Of a DNA stretch of 62,123 nucleotides, positions 26,784 to 35,386 are shown one piece after another. Below the pieces are notes generated by a model. The model did no database searches. It saw nothing but the letters and a program-made list of their open reading frames with translations, and was not told the DNA's origin. The stretch comes from Planctomycetota bacterium (GTDB lineage Bacteria > Planctomycetota > Phycisphaerae > Phycisphaerales > SM1A02). Numbering within the stretch: the first letter of the stretch is position 1; each line of letters starts with the position of its first letter. The stretch covers positions 1-62,123 of the forward strand of contig JAAERN010000092.1 in assembly GCA_024230295.1 (NCBI GenBank), in the 5' to 3' direction. A program made the position numbers and the translations under genes.

Positions 26784-27763
26784 GCGGCTTTCAACCCGCC
26801 CATAGAAGGCAAAGGCATCGGCGTGGGTTCACGATGGTGGAGTTCATCCTCGCCGCCGTGCTCCTTGCGGCTGTGCTGCTTGGCATGACCGTCGCGATGC
26901 AGCAAGTCATCAAGTCTCGCAACAAGGCTCGCGGACGAATCGATGCGTACATCCGAGCCGATGCAGCATTGCGAATGCTCCGCCGCGATCTTGCATCGGT
27001 ACTTCGACGCGAGGACCTCTACTACACGAGAGTGCTTCTCGAAGATCAGGCCATCGAACAGGACCGCATGAGCCTCGATCGCGATGAGATCCTTGTCTTC
27101 AACAATCGCCTACAGGCGACGAGGGACATTGAGTACAACGGCGATGGCCTGGAGTTCGAAACCCAGTATCGCATCGAATCAGATGATTTCGGCCCGGCGC
27201 TTTGGCAGAGGCGAGACGCAATGCCAGACGCCTACCCTCGCGGCGGTGGCATCGTCTCACCGGTTGTGGAAGGCCTCATCAGTCTTCAGATCGAAGCATG
27301 GAACGGTATCAATTGGTTCGATCAGTGGGACAGTGATGAAGAAGGCCTTCCATGGGCACTTCGGATCACGGTAACTGCAACTGGCGCAGCGATCGGCCAG
27401 AGTCCAACTGAACATCCACTTGCAATTCTTCGCACCGTTGTTCCAATCGATCGAAGCCGCATGCCGTTGGAAGTCGCAGATGCAAGGCTCGCCGAAGACA
27501 TCATGGATCGCTTCGGACTCGGGCAGGATCAGTACGACACCATTGTCGAGGCAATTGCCTCGGGCAATCCGCCGCCGATCCCTCGCACCACGGGCGGCGC
27601 TCCCGGTGCCGGACTCGACGCTGGAACAGGCGGTGCTGCTGCCGGATCTTCGGGCGGAGGCAGCACAACGATCGACACACCCGCAGGGAAGGTCACAATC
27701 CCAGGCGACGGCAGCACCCCGACTTTCAACGGCGGCACAGGTGGATCCGGGGGACGGCAATGA
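26780..27763 (+). CDS. gspJ: Minor pseudopilin GspJ
   Basis: 327 aa, overlapping gspI by 4 bp (ATGA). The prepilin site is HRRGFTMVEFILAAVLLAAV. ADAALRMLRRDLASVLRRED after the helix is typical of GspJ. The final 75 residues are Gly/Ala/Pro/Thr-rich (about 250-327) and look like a disordered extension absent from most GspJ, which are near 200 aa. Together with GspI and GspK it should form the pseudopilus tip. Confidence 0.82.
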   Translation: MSGFQPAHRRQRHRRGFTMVEFILAAVLLAAVLLGMTVAMQQVIKSRNKARGRIDAYIRADAALRMLRRDLASVLRREDLYYTRVLLEDQAIEQDRMSLDRDEILVFNNRLQATRDIEYNGDGLEFETQYRIESDDFGPALWQRRDAMPDAYPRGGGIVSPVVEGLISLQIEAWNGINWFDQWDSDEEGLPWALRITVTATGAAIGQSPTEHPLAILRTVVPIDRSRMPLEVADARLAEDIMDRFGLGQDQYDTIVEAIASGNPPPIPRTTGGAPGAGLDAGTGGAAAGSSGGGSTTIDTPAGKVTIPGDGSTPTFNGGTGGSGGRQ

Positions 27764-29094
27764 ATTCGTCACGCCGAGGACTTGCCATGGTGGCGGTGCT
27801 GTGGGGCATCACAATCACTGCCCTTCTTGTGTCAGCGCTTCTTGTCGGAACAACCCGCATGTCTATGCTTGGCCGTGACACGATGGAGCGCGTTCGTGCG
27901 AGATGGGCGGCGCGGGCAGGTGCCGAGGCGACAATTGCCACGCTCGCCTACCACACGCAGTACCCGATGGCAGACGACGCCTATGCCCTCGTTCGTGATT
28001 TGGAAGCAGTTCACGCTGGCGAAGTTTCGGGCGGCACATGGCTGATCCAGCATGTCAGCGGCGATACGTCGCGTCCGTTTGCTGGCCCGCAGGACGAGCA
28101 TTCAAAACTCAACGTCAACGGACCATACCGCGGGTACATCGATGTAATGTTCGGCCCCTTGGCATGGGGCGTGTTTGCCGCAATCGAAGACTGGATCGAT
28201 GAGGATGACGAGCCGTCCGAATTCGGCGTGGAACGAGACTATTACCTCTCTCTGGATTCTCGATATGAGCCCCGCAACGCCCCCTTGCAAAGTATTGCTG
28301 AACTTGAGTTGATTGCGGGCATCGAGCCCAACGACATCCGAGGCGAGGACTGGAATCTGAATTCCTTGCTAGATCCCTCCGAAGACGATGGCGATGAGAC
28401 GCTTCCTTGGGATAACGAATCCGGCATCCTCGACGGCGGCTGGGCACGAATGCTGACGGTCAGATCAGCCGCTGACGGTGCGACCCAAAGTGGAGCGCCA
28501 CGGATCTGGCTGATGGCCACAGATGCCGCTGAGTTGATCGAGCGATTCGACGTCTTGGGTGTTGAACTCACGGAGGAGAAGGCGGAATCCTTGATCAACG
28601 ATGCCGTGGGCGGAACACTCGATCCGACCGTTCTGGTGACGTCACTCGGGGTAGAACCCACCCCTGCGGATCCAAACCAGGAAGAGGAGGAGAGTCAGGA
28701 GATCATCTGGACGCCCGACGAGGTTGCCGTCATCCTCTCAGAAACCTCCGTATCTCCACCCCATCGCCGAGATTGGGGAGGAATCAACGTCAATACTGTC
28801 AGCTCAGAGACGCTCTACGCCATGTATGACGGCGATGAGCGGCTTGTGGAGGCCCTCCTGAGCCTCCGGACGAGGCGAGCCAACGGCCTGACCAGCCTCG
28901 TAGATTTCTGGGATCTCCCCGGAGCCACTCAAGAGAGTTTGGCGCAGCTCCTGCCCTTGTTCTGCACCGATAGCAGCGTCTTCTCGATTACTTCGCGTGG
29001 AAGAAGTGACGTAACTGACGAGGTGTCAGAAATCAATCTGGTGGTCGATCGTTCCACGCTGCCTGTGCGAATTCTCGAATACCGCGAGAACTGA
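27760..29094 (+). CDS. gspK: Pseudopilus tip protein GspK
   Basis: 444 aa, overlapping gspJ by 4 bp. The signal RRGLAMVAVLWGITITALLV lacks the Glu+5, as is usual for GspK, the tip subunit. ARWAARAGAEATIATLAYH follows, again family-typical. The large domain contains a helix-hairpin-helix-like segment, INVNTVSSETLYAM and LPGATQESLAQLLPL, near residues 345-400, and the end FSITSRGR. An acidic segment at about 290-320 is an insertion. Confidence 0.88.
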   Translation: MNSSRRGLAMVAVLWGITITALLVSALLVGTTRMSMLGRDTMERVRARWAARAGAEATIATLAYHTQYPMADDAYALVRDLEAVHAGEVSGGTWLIQHVSGDTSRPFAGPQDEHSKLNVNGPYRGYIDVMFGPLAWGVFAAIEDWIDEDDEPSEFGVERDYYLSLDSRYEPRNAPLQSIAELELIAGIEPNDIRGEDWNLNSLLDPSEDDGDETLPWDNESGILDGGWARMLTVRSAADGATQSGAPRIWLMATDAAELIERFDVLGVELTEEKAESLINDAVGGTLDPTVLVTSLGVEPTPADPNQEEEESQEIIWTPDEVAVILSETSVSPPHRRDWGGINVNTVSSETLYAMYDGDERLVEALLSLRTRRANGLTSLVDFWDLPGATQESLAQLLPLFCTDSSVFSITSRGRSDVTDEVSEINLVVDRSTLPVRILEYREN

Positions 29095-29096
29095 TC

Positions 29097-29180
29097 ATGG
29101 GTCGCCCGCATCCCTCGGTGGATGGTCCTCGACGGCTGATCGCGGCGAGTCCTCTTCGGATATCCTTCAAGCCCCGATGA
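29097..29180 (+). CDS. Tiny ORF (27 aa) coupled between gspK and gspL
   Basis: The only real gap inside the late secretion operon (82 bp) is filled by an ATG frame that starts 2 bp after the gspK stop and ends in an ATGA overlap with gspL. The peptide begins MGRPHPSVDG and is basic. gspL has no visible ribosome binding site of its own, so translation of this ORF may deliver ribosomes to gspL. It may also be an accident of the gap. Confidence 0.35.
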   Translation: MGRPHPSVDGPRRLIAASPLRISFKPR

Positions 29181-31198
29181 GCAGGCTGAGCCCCGATTCG
29201 TCATCCTCAGGCCTTTCAGAGGCCTCCGCATCTGCCGTTCTCCACTGGGTTGACGGCGGCTGGAGTGCCGTCCGCTTTGAGCCAAATGCCGCCGGGATAC
29301 ACATTCTCGAGTACGCACGCCTTGAAGAGCGTTCGGTTTCTCAGTGGTTGGGCGACGCCGCTCGGGCCACCCGCGTTGTCATCCCGGCTCGCGTCACCGT
29401 GGCTCGGTCCATGCGACTCGGACACGGAAATGAATCGGCGTTAGATCATCGACTCCAAGCACAGATTCAGGATCGCATGGACGACTCGGTCCCAATGCAT
29501 CGGATGGCAGCCGCGGTTGCGCCTGCGATGCCTAGCGAGGAAGATCGAACCGGTATCGCAGTCGCATGGCCGGAACGGCAGAAAGTGCGGTTTCCTGGTC
29601 AGACGGATGAATTCCTCGGTGTTCCGGATATCGCAGCGTTACTGTCACTGATGGGCCGCCAGCGTGTTGACTTGCCGATTCTTTGGCATGACGCATCCGA
29701 TGGAAGTACTGCGTTCGTTCTCGCGGGACTCGGCCGCATGGCAGTTCGTTCGACACGTATGGATAGCCTTGCTGCACCCGAAGCGTTGTCACGATTCATC
29801 ATGGAATCAGCCTTGCAAGCGGGTTGGTCCGCGGCCGAGATGCGGTCACTTGGTGAACACACCGAATCTATCAACCAAGATGGTCCCACGCTAATACTTC
29901 CAGATTCGATTCGTACTGCTGGATTGCAGCGAGTCCAAGGCGACATCCCGGAAGATCTGGGGAACTTTGGCATTGCAATCGGTTGCGCACTCGCAACAAC
30001 GGACGACTACGCCGCGATGACGGTGCTCCGTCCCTCCCTTCCGACACATGAAGCAACCCGAGGCGAGCGAATCATCGAGAAGTTTTCTGATCGGTCATTT
30101 GCCGCCAAGCTGGCAGTTGCACTGGTCCTGCTCATTCTCTTCGGGCCCCTCGTCACAAATGCAATTCGCTACGGGCTTCTAAGCCTCTCCCATGGAAACC
30201 TGGATGAAGCAGTGGGCACAGCCGCAACGGTTGAGCAACGAAACACGCTGTATGCCAACCTCGGGTCTGGTGCGCTTCCTGTGACAAAACTGCTTGCAGA
30301 TGTCGCCTCGGCAACCCCACTTGGAATCAAGGTTGACAGCATCAAGATGGGCACTGGTGAGCCGCTACGAATCAATGGTGACGCAACGGCGTACAATGGC
30401 CAGTCTGCGGCTGAGCTGATCGGGATCATGAAGTCGCACATGCAGGTGTCCCGGGTGTTCAAGAATGTGACCGTCGAGTGGGACGGGCAGACAAATCTCG
30501 GCGAGCGATCATTCTCGCTGTCTGCCGACATCGCTACGGCAGCCATCCGCCCGCGTTACGACGCCGAGCAAGACTTTGCCGCGTGGACCTTCCAGCAGCG
30601 ACGACACAATCTCCCCAACACAGCCGAAGGTGGTCCGGCGGCGCGGCCAAGTGAGGCGGCCAAATGGGATCCGAACAAGGTCGCTCCAGCAGCAACCGAT
30701 GGTACGCCGCAGCCGGAGCAAACAGCGGCCGCCAATCCCTCCGCTACGACCCCTACCCCGCCTCGCGTCACTGGAACTCCCCAAGCCACGACAACCACTC
30801 TGGATGGTGGCACCTCTGGGCCTGTGCAAAAGACACATCCGCCTGCCTCCACCACACCTCCGACAACTGTTCCACGCCGTTCGGGCAGCACCGCTGGAGG
30901 CAATCGACCGGACCGATCCGGAGGCGGACTCTCTGCACGCGATACGGGTTCAGGAAGTATTGCTGATCAGGGAGCAAGAAGCGGCGACCTCTCCGCCGGA
31001 GATCTCGGTGCGCTGCCAGAGATGCTAAGCAAAGAGCAGATCAAGGTGCTTTCACGCGAAGAAACGCTTGCCAGGGTTCGGGAGGTTTCTGCCGCCAGAC
31101 AGCACATCCCCCCTGGAGAGACTGCCGACGAATTGCTCGCCTATTGGCAGGATCTCTTTAACCATCTGCGGAGCTTGCCTGCGGAGGATGGCACGTGA
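29177..31198 (+). CDS. gspL: GspL-like inner-membrane assembly protein
   Basis: 673 aa, long for GspL (about 400). The N-terminal 300 residues resemble the actin-like cytosolic fold of GspL/PilM, which holds GspE. A membrane segment follows at about 309-332 (FAAKLAVALVLLILFGPLVT) and then a ferredoxin-like periplasmic domain (about 340-460). The extra 170 residues (450-620) are Pro/Thr/Ala/Gly-rich, low in complexity and probably disordered. Sequence similarity to GspL is weak; the call rests on layout and position before the GspM-like gene. Confidence 0.7.
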   Translation: MSRLSPDSSSSGLSEASASAVLHWVDGGWSAVRFEPNAAGIHILEYARLEERSVSQWLGDAARATRVVIPARVTVARSMRLGHGNESALDHRLQAQIQDRMDDSVPMHRMAAAVAPAMPSEEDRTGIAVAWPERQKVRFPGQTDEFLGVPDIAALLSLMGRQRVDLPILWHDASDGSTAFVLAGLGRMAVRSTRMDSLAAPEALSRFIMESALQAGWSAAEMRSLGEHTESINQDGPTLILPDSIRTAGLQRVQGDIPEDLGNFGIAIGCALATTDDYAAMTVLRPSLPTHEATRGERIIEKFSDRSFAAKLAVALVLLILFGPLVTNAIRYGLLSLSHGNLDEAVGTAATVEQRNTLYANLGSGALPVTKLLADVASATPLGIKVDSIKMGTGEPLRINGDATAYNGQSAAELIGIMKSHMQVSRVFKNVTVEWDGQTNLGERSFSLSADIATAAIRPRYDAEQDFAAWTFQQRRHNLPNTAEGGPAARPSEAAKWDPNKVAPAATDGTPQPEQTAAANPSATTPTPPRVTGTPQATTTTLDGGTSGPVQKTHPPASTTPPTTVPRRSGSTAGGNRPDRSGGGLSARDTGSGSIADQGARSGDLSAGDLGALPEMLSKEQIKVLSREETLARVREVSAARQHIPPGETADELLAYWQDLFNHLRSLPAEDGT

Positions 31199-31773
31199 GC
31201 GAAAAGCAAAAAGTTGCAGAGCGAATCCAAGCCGAGTTCGGCGCGATGTCTCAAGGCGGACGCCTCATCGTTGTCTTGGGTGGAGCACTTCTCCTGTTCG
31301 TAGTCTGGTCTGAGTTGGTCTCACCAATCTCGACGAGCTGGGGAGAATCTGCAGATGCAATTACCGAACAGGTCGATCGCGTAGACCGTGCGGCATCTCA
31401 GGCGAACTCGCAGCGATCCAACGTCATCGCATTCGGGCCTCTTACACCACCCTCACAGCGGGCCCCAGAGTCTCAGGCCATGCTCGAGGCAGTCAACACC
31501 ATCATGGCTGAGTATGACATCCGAGATTACGAATTCAACGAAGCCGCCAGCGCAGTCAGCTTGGGAGGCGCCACCCTCAGGGGAATCGATCGAATCAAAG
31601 CAACGCTAGATTTCGAAGCTGAGCACGAAAAAGCCATCGAAATTCTCGGTGCCCTCGAAGACAGCCCCGAACTTGAGGCGATCAGCAATGCCCGTGTTCA
31701 GGTCGGCAAGTCGGCAAGGAGTCTCGCCGTGCAAGTCACCATCGAGGCATGGATCCGGGAAGGACGCCGATGA
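31195..31773 (+). CDS. gspM: GspM-like inner-membrane assembly protein
   Basis: 192 aa, overlapping its neighbours by 4 bp on both sides. A short cytosolic start is followed by one membrane segment at about 22-43 (RLIVVLGGALLLFVVWSELV), a helical linker and a small ferredoxin-like domain (about 95-190). This is the layout of GspM/PilO, the partner of GspL. Family motifs are weak, so the identification depends on topology and position. Confidence 0.7.
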   Translation: MSEKQKVAERIQAEFGAMSQGGRLIVVLGGALLLFVVWSELVSPISTSWGESADAITEQVDRVDRAASQANSQRSNVIAFGPLTPPSQRAPESQAMLEAVNTIMAEYDIRDYEFNEAASAVSLGGATLRGIDRIKATLDFEAEHEKAIEILGALEDSPELEAISNARVQVGKSARSLAVQVTIEAWIREGRR

Positions 31774-32486
31774 TTGACCGCGATTCTCTTCGTGGCCCAC
31801 TCGGAGTCAGCTTGGCCTGCGCTCTGGGGCTCGTGATTGTCGGACTTTGGCTTCTTGTGCCTGTTCTCGGCTCACTGGTATCGCTTGGCGGTGGCAACAG
31901 CCTTGATGAGGCCACCTATGAGAAATTGATCGCGTCACATGATGTGGCACACCGGACAGATCTCAACCGTATCCACGGACGATCATTCTTCTTCGAACCC
32001 AAGGCACCGCCGAAACCCAAACCGCCAGAGCCCACAGGGGCCTGCTGCGTCGATGAAGAGTGCACGATCATGCGCCGCGACGCATGCCGCGCCAGAAGCG
32101 GCCGTTGGCAGGGCACTGACACCACTTGCGGCCCCGACACATGCAAGCCCACAGAAGCTCCCAAGCCTGTAGAACAACCAAAGATCGACACTCGGCCAAA
32201 GCGTTATGACGGCCCTGAGATCATCGCCATCTACGGCTCCGACGTGTTCTTCCGCTCAACAAAAGGGATGTTGGTGATTCCCGTCGGCCACGGCATGGAT
32301 GACATCGAGGTTGTCTCAGTCAATGCACCACGAAGTGCAGAACTGCTGTGGAAGAAGGGCGGCCCATTTACAGTTCCACTGATCGACAAACCGGAAGACC
32401 CTTGGCAAGAGAATCCGCTTCGAGGGGTCCTTGAACTTCCCTCGACGCCGCCAATACGGGTCATCGATGAAGGACGTCCTGAATGA
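31770..32486 (+). CDS. GspC-like secretion protein with six-cysteine module
   Basis: 238 aa. One membrane segment at about 14-38, then a periplasmic part. Residues about 88-128 form a cysteine module starting TGACCVDEEC and containing six Cys (ACC, EEC, DAC, TTC, DTC), flanked by Pro/Lys-rich linkers. The following domain (about 148-215, IIAIYGSDVFFRSTKGMLV) resembles the beta-rich HR domain of GspC that contacts the secretin. It overlaps the GspM-like gene and gspD by 4 bp each, just where a GspC would be useful. The cysteine module recalls GACC-type modules of exported planctomycete proteins. GspC identity is inference. Confidence 0.6.
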   Translation: MIDRDSLRGPLGVSLACALGLVIVGLWLLVPVLGSLVSLGGGNSLDEATYEKLIASHDVAHRTDLNRIHGRSFFFEPKAPPKPKPPEPTGACCVDEECTIMRRDACRARSGRWQGTDTTCGPDTCKPTEAPKPVEQPKIDTRPKRYDGPEIIAIYGSDVFFRSTKGMLVIPVGHGMDDIEVVSVNAPRSAELLWKKGGPFTVPLIDKPEDPWQENPLRGVLELPSTPPIRVIDEGRPE

Positions 32487-35386
32487 TCACGTTTGACAGG
32501 ATCTCCAAGGAATACAAGCCGGGATGCCGCGTTGGCATGCCCCGGTTGATGAGAGGACTTCTCGTGCCAATGAAACCCACTGTCACATGTCACGTTCTGG
32601 GATCGCTCTTGGCGGTAGCAGTATCCACATCGGCTATTGCGCAAGACGGCCGACCGGAACCCACCGAGCCACCTGCTCCCGAGCCTGTCGTCATTGAACC
32701 GGATCCGATTGAAGAAGAAGTCGATGTCCAAGTAGAGGATGAGACCGCGACTGCGGATCCCGTGGCCGAAGCCGAGGACGCAATCGAGATTGTTCCAGAG
32801 AGTCCATCCGATGAAGTGGATGCCGAAGAACCGGTCGAAGTCGTCGTCTGGAGTACCGAGGGGCTCAGGTCCGGCCGCCGCGCCGTCAAAGACGAGCCGG
32901 TCGTGCTTGCTTTCAAAGAAGTGAAGTTGGATGAACTCATCGAGTTCATCGCGCTCGAAACCGGCAAGGTCGTCATGCCAATCAAACTCCAGACGGCAGG
33001 TGCGGCAGGACGGAACACATACAACATCGTCGCCGATCGACCGATGCCTCGAACCGAGGCACTTGACTTCATCTTCACCTATCTGCGGATGAACGACATC
33101 GGAATCATCGAACGGCCTCAGGTGATCTTCGTCGGCAAACTTGAGGATATGATTAGCCAACTCGGCGAAGTCGAAGTCATCTCGGCGAGTCAATCCATCG
33201 CCGACCGAATGGATCGCGGAACGCTGGTGTTCAAGATCTTTCAGGTCACCAGCACCGACGCGGGCCAGATCAAAGATGACCTCGATGACTTCTTCCCTCA
33301 GAATTGGGCCAAGTTCCGAGAGGACGATCTTTCCAACCAGATCATGGTGCTCGGCGATATTGGGCTGTGCCAACAGATCGAAACGATCATTCATGATCTG
33401 GATCGCAAGTGGCTGCAGCCGATCATCAAGACGTTCCGGCTGGAGTACGCCGATGCCCGCGAGATCGAAACCAACATCATGGAACTCTTCGAGCAGAGTT
33501 CGGGCACCCGAACCTCGAGTGGCAATTCCGGAAACCGTGCCAACCGGCAGAACAACCGATCGAACAACAATCGCAGCAATTCGGCAGCGACCTCACTCGA
33601 AGGCGTTCCCGAGGCAGAGTTGCGTCTCACCGTCAACGAACAACAAAACACTGTCACCATTCAAGGTGAACAAAAAACAGTCGATGAAATCGCCGGGCTC
33701 ATACAGACCGAGTGGGATCTTCCTCGCCCGGAAGGCACGTCGCGTCTGTTCATTCTTAAGCACACCGATCCCATCAAGGTCAAGGATCTTCTGACGACCG
33801 TACTCGGCGGTGGTTCCTCCTCCAGCGGCGGAACCGGCGGGCGCAACAATCGAACCGGCGGAAATAGCGGTTCTCGCACTGACGCCACAGCCGGCATCGC
33901 AGGCGTCTACCAGTTCGAAGCCTTTCCCGACCGCAATGCCCTGCTTGTTCTCGCCAAGACGGAGCAGAGTTTCTCATTCATCAAGAGTGTGATCGAGGAC
34001 ATCGACCAGGCGACCGACGCCGGACTTCCGGAAGTAATCCCGCTGAAGTACGCCGACGCCGTCGCGCTCACCGAAGAACTCAACATCCTGCTCGCCACAG
34101 CCGGAGCCCGAGCCTCGTTGCCTCGCCCGGCAACCGGCCTGAGCGCCGTAGGGTTCTCGGCCGATGGTGGCTCGGACGTCAGTGGCCCAGATACGACTGG
34201 CCAGGCAGGCGATCTCCAGTTCCCTTGGGGAACAGCCAACAGTGACGAGCAGTCACCGGAGTCGACACTCATCGGCAAGGTCCGGGTCGTACCGATCGTC
34301 CGCCAGAATGCCCTCGCAATCCTCGCGCCGACAGCCTACCGAGAGCCCATGCGAAAGTTGATCGAAGCGTTTGATCAGCCCCGCCGCCAGGTGATGCTAT
34401 CCGCGACGATCGTGGAGGTTGACCTCGGAGACGCACTCAACCTCGGCATGCGACTCGGAACTGGATGGGAGCCGGACACCGGTGCCATCGTCTCGGGCGG
34501 CATCAACTTGGACCTCGGCGCGATCAGTTTCATCACCAACATGCTGAACGGAACGCAATCAAACTCCTTGACGCTTGGCCCCTTCGGCATCAACGTCATC
34601 ATCGAGGCCCTCAACTCAATCACCAACACCCGTGTAATTCAAGAACCTAGGGTCTTCACAGCCGACAACGAGGAGGCTGTCTTCTTCTCCGGGCAGGAAT
34701 ATCCGATCGCGACAGGGTCGGTCGAGGGTGGCACAGGTCTCCAGAACCTCACGACGACCATCGAGTACAAAAACGTCGGTGTCTTCCTGAACGTCAGACC
34801 TCGCATCACCGAAGAAGGCGCGGTGGATCTTGCCATCAGCCTCGAACTCTCACAGGCAAAAGGCGCTGTGAACGTCGGAAACACTCGGAGCGAGATTTTC
34901 GATCGCAAGCAAGTTACTACTCACGCAATTCTTCTGGATGGCCAGACAATCGTCCTTGGCGGCCTGCTTAAAGAGTTCGAACAAATCCAGCGGGATCGCA
35001 TCCCGCTCTTGGCGGACATCCCATTCATCGGTCAACTCTTCGAATTCAATAGCGAGAACCTAACGCGGACAGAACTGATCGCGTTCATTACACCGACCGT
35101 CGTCCATCGGCCCGTCGACAACTTCGACAACTTTAATCTGGATGACTTGTCTCGACTTGAATCCGTTGCGCAGCCACTGGCCGAGCAGCTTAAGGAGGGG
35201 CAGAAAGTCGTCGACCTCAACATTCATGAGCGACTTCAACACCGCGCCGTTCAGCATGGTGGTTCGCGAATCGTCCTTCCCGGCGAATCGAAGATCGAAA
35301 CGGAGATCGATACGTTCCAGCCAACCCTGATTGAACTGACCCCACGGGGCAGCGACAAGGTCAAGGACCAGGACGGTAGCGAGTGA
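32483..35386 (+). CDS. gspD: Type II secretion outer-membrane secretin GspD
   Basis: 967 aa, long for GspD (650-750). The frame starts at 32483 in the upstream overlap; an ATG at 32570 begins a clear signal peptide (SLLAVAVSTSAIAQ). After an acidic Pro/Glu linker come the periplasmic N-domains (about 145-620), each with an (x)LxxADAxEI-like pattern, then the secretin domain from about 630 (MLSATIVEVDLGDALNLG) with VIQEPRVFTADNEEAVFFSG, the gate region and LADIPFIGQLF. Asn/Ser/Arg-rich (about 340-370) and Gly/Ser/Asn-rich (about 445-470) inserts lie in the N-domains. It forms the outer-membrane channel. Confidence 0.93.
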   Translation: MITFDRISKEYKPGCRVGMPRLMRGLLVPMKPTVTCHVLGSLLAVAVSTSAIAQDGRPEPTEPPAPEPVVIEPDPIEEEVDVQVEDETATADPVAEAEDAIEIVPESPSDEVDAEEPVEVVVWSTEGLRSGRRAVKDEPVVLAFKEVKLDELIEFIALETGKVVMPIKLQTAGAAGRNTYNIVADRPMPRTEALDFIFTYLRMNDIGIIERPQVIFVGKLEDMISQLGEVEVISASQSIADRMDRGTLVFKIFQVTSTDAGQIKDDLDDFFPQNWAKFREDDLSNQIMVLGDIGLCQQIETIIHDLDRKWLQPIIKTFRLEYADAREIETNIMELFEQSSGTRTSSGNSGNRANRQNNRSNNNRSNSAATSLEGVPEAELRLTVNEQQNTVTIQGEQKTVDEIAGLIQTEWDLPRPEGTSRLFILKHTDPIKVKDLLTTVLGGGSSSSGGTGGRNNRTGGNSGSRTDATAGIAGVYQFEAFPDRNALLVLAKTEQSFSFIKSVIEDIDQATDAGLPEVIPLKYADAVALTEELNILLATAGARASLPRPATGLSAVGFSADGGSDVSGPDTTGQAGDLQFPWGTANSDEQSPESTLIGKVRVVPIVRQNALAILAPTAYREPMRKLIEAFDQPRRQVMLSATIVEVDLGDALNLGMRLGTGWEPDTGAIVSGGINLDLGAISFITNMLNGTQSNSLTLGPFGINVIIEALNSITNTRVIQEPRVFTADNEEAVFFSGQEYPIATGSVEGGTGLQNLTTTIEYKNVGVFLNVRPRITEEGAVDLAISLELSQAKGAVNVGNTRSEIFDRKQVTTHAILLDGQTIVLGGLLKEFEQIQRDRIPLLADIPFIGQLFEFNSENLTRTELIAFITPTVVHRPVDNFDNFNLDDLSRLESVAQPLAEQLKEGQKVVDLNIHERLQHRAVQHGGSRIVLPGESKIETEIDTFQPTLIELTPRGSDKVKDQDGSE

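Noticed and set aside
32231-33394. 387-codon minus-strand frame opposite gspD
   Set aside because: Asp/Phe/His-rich composition mirrors the gspD codons, and no motif or start context is present.
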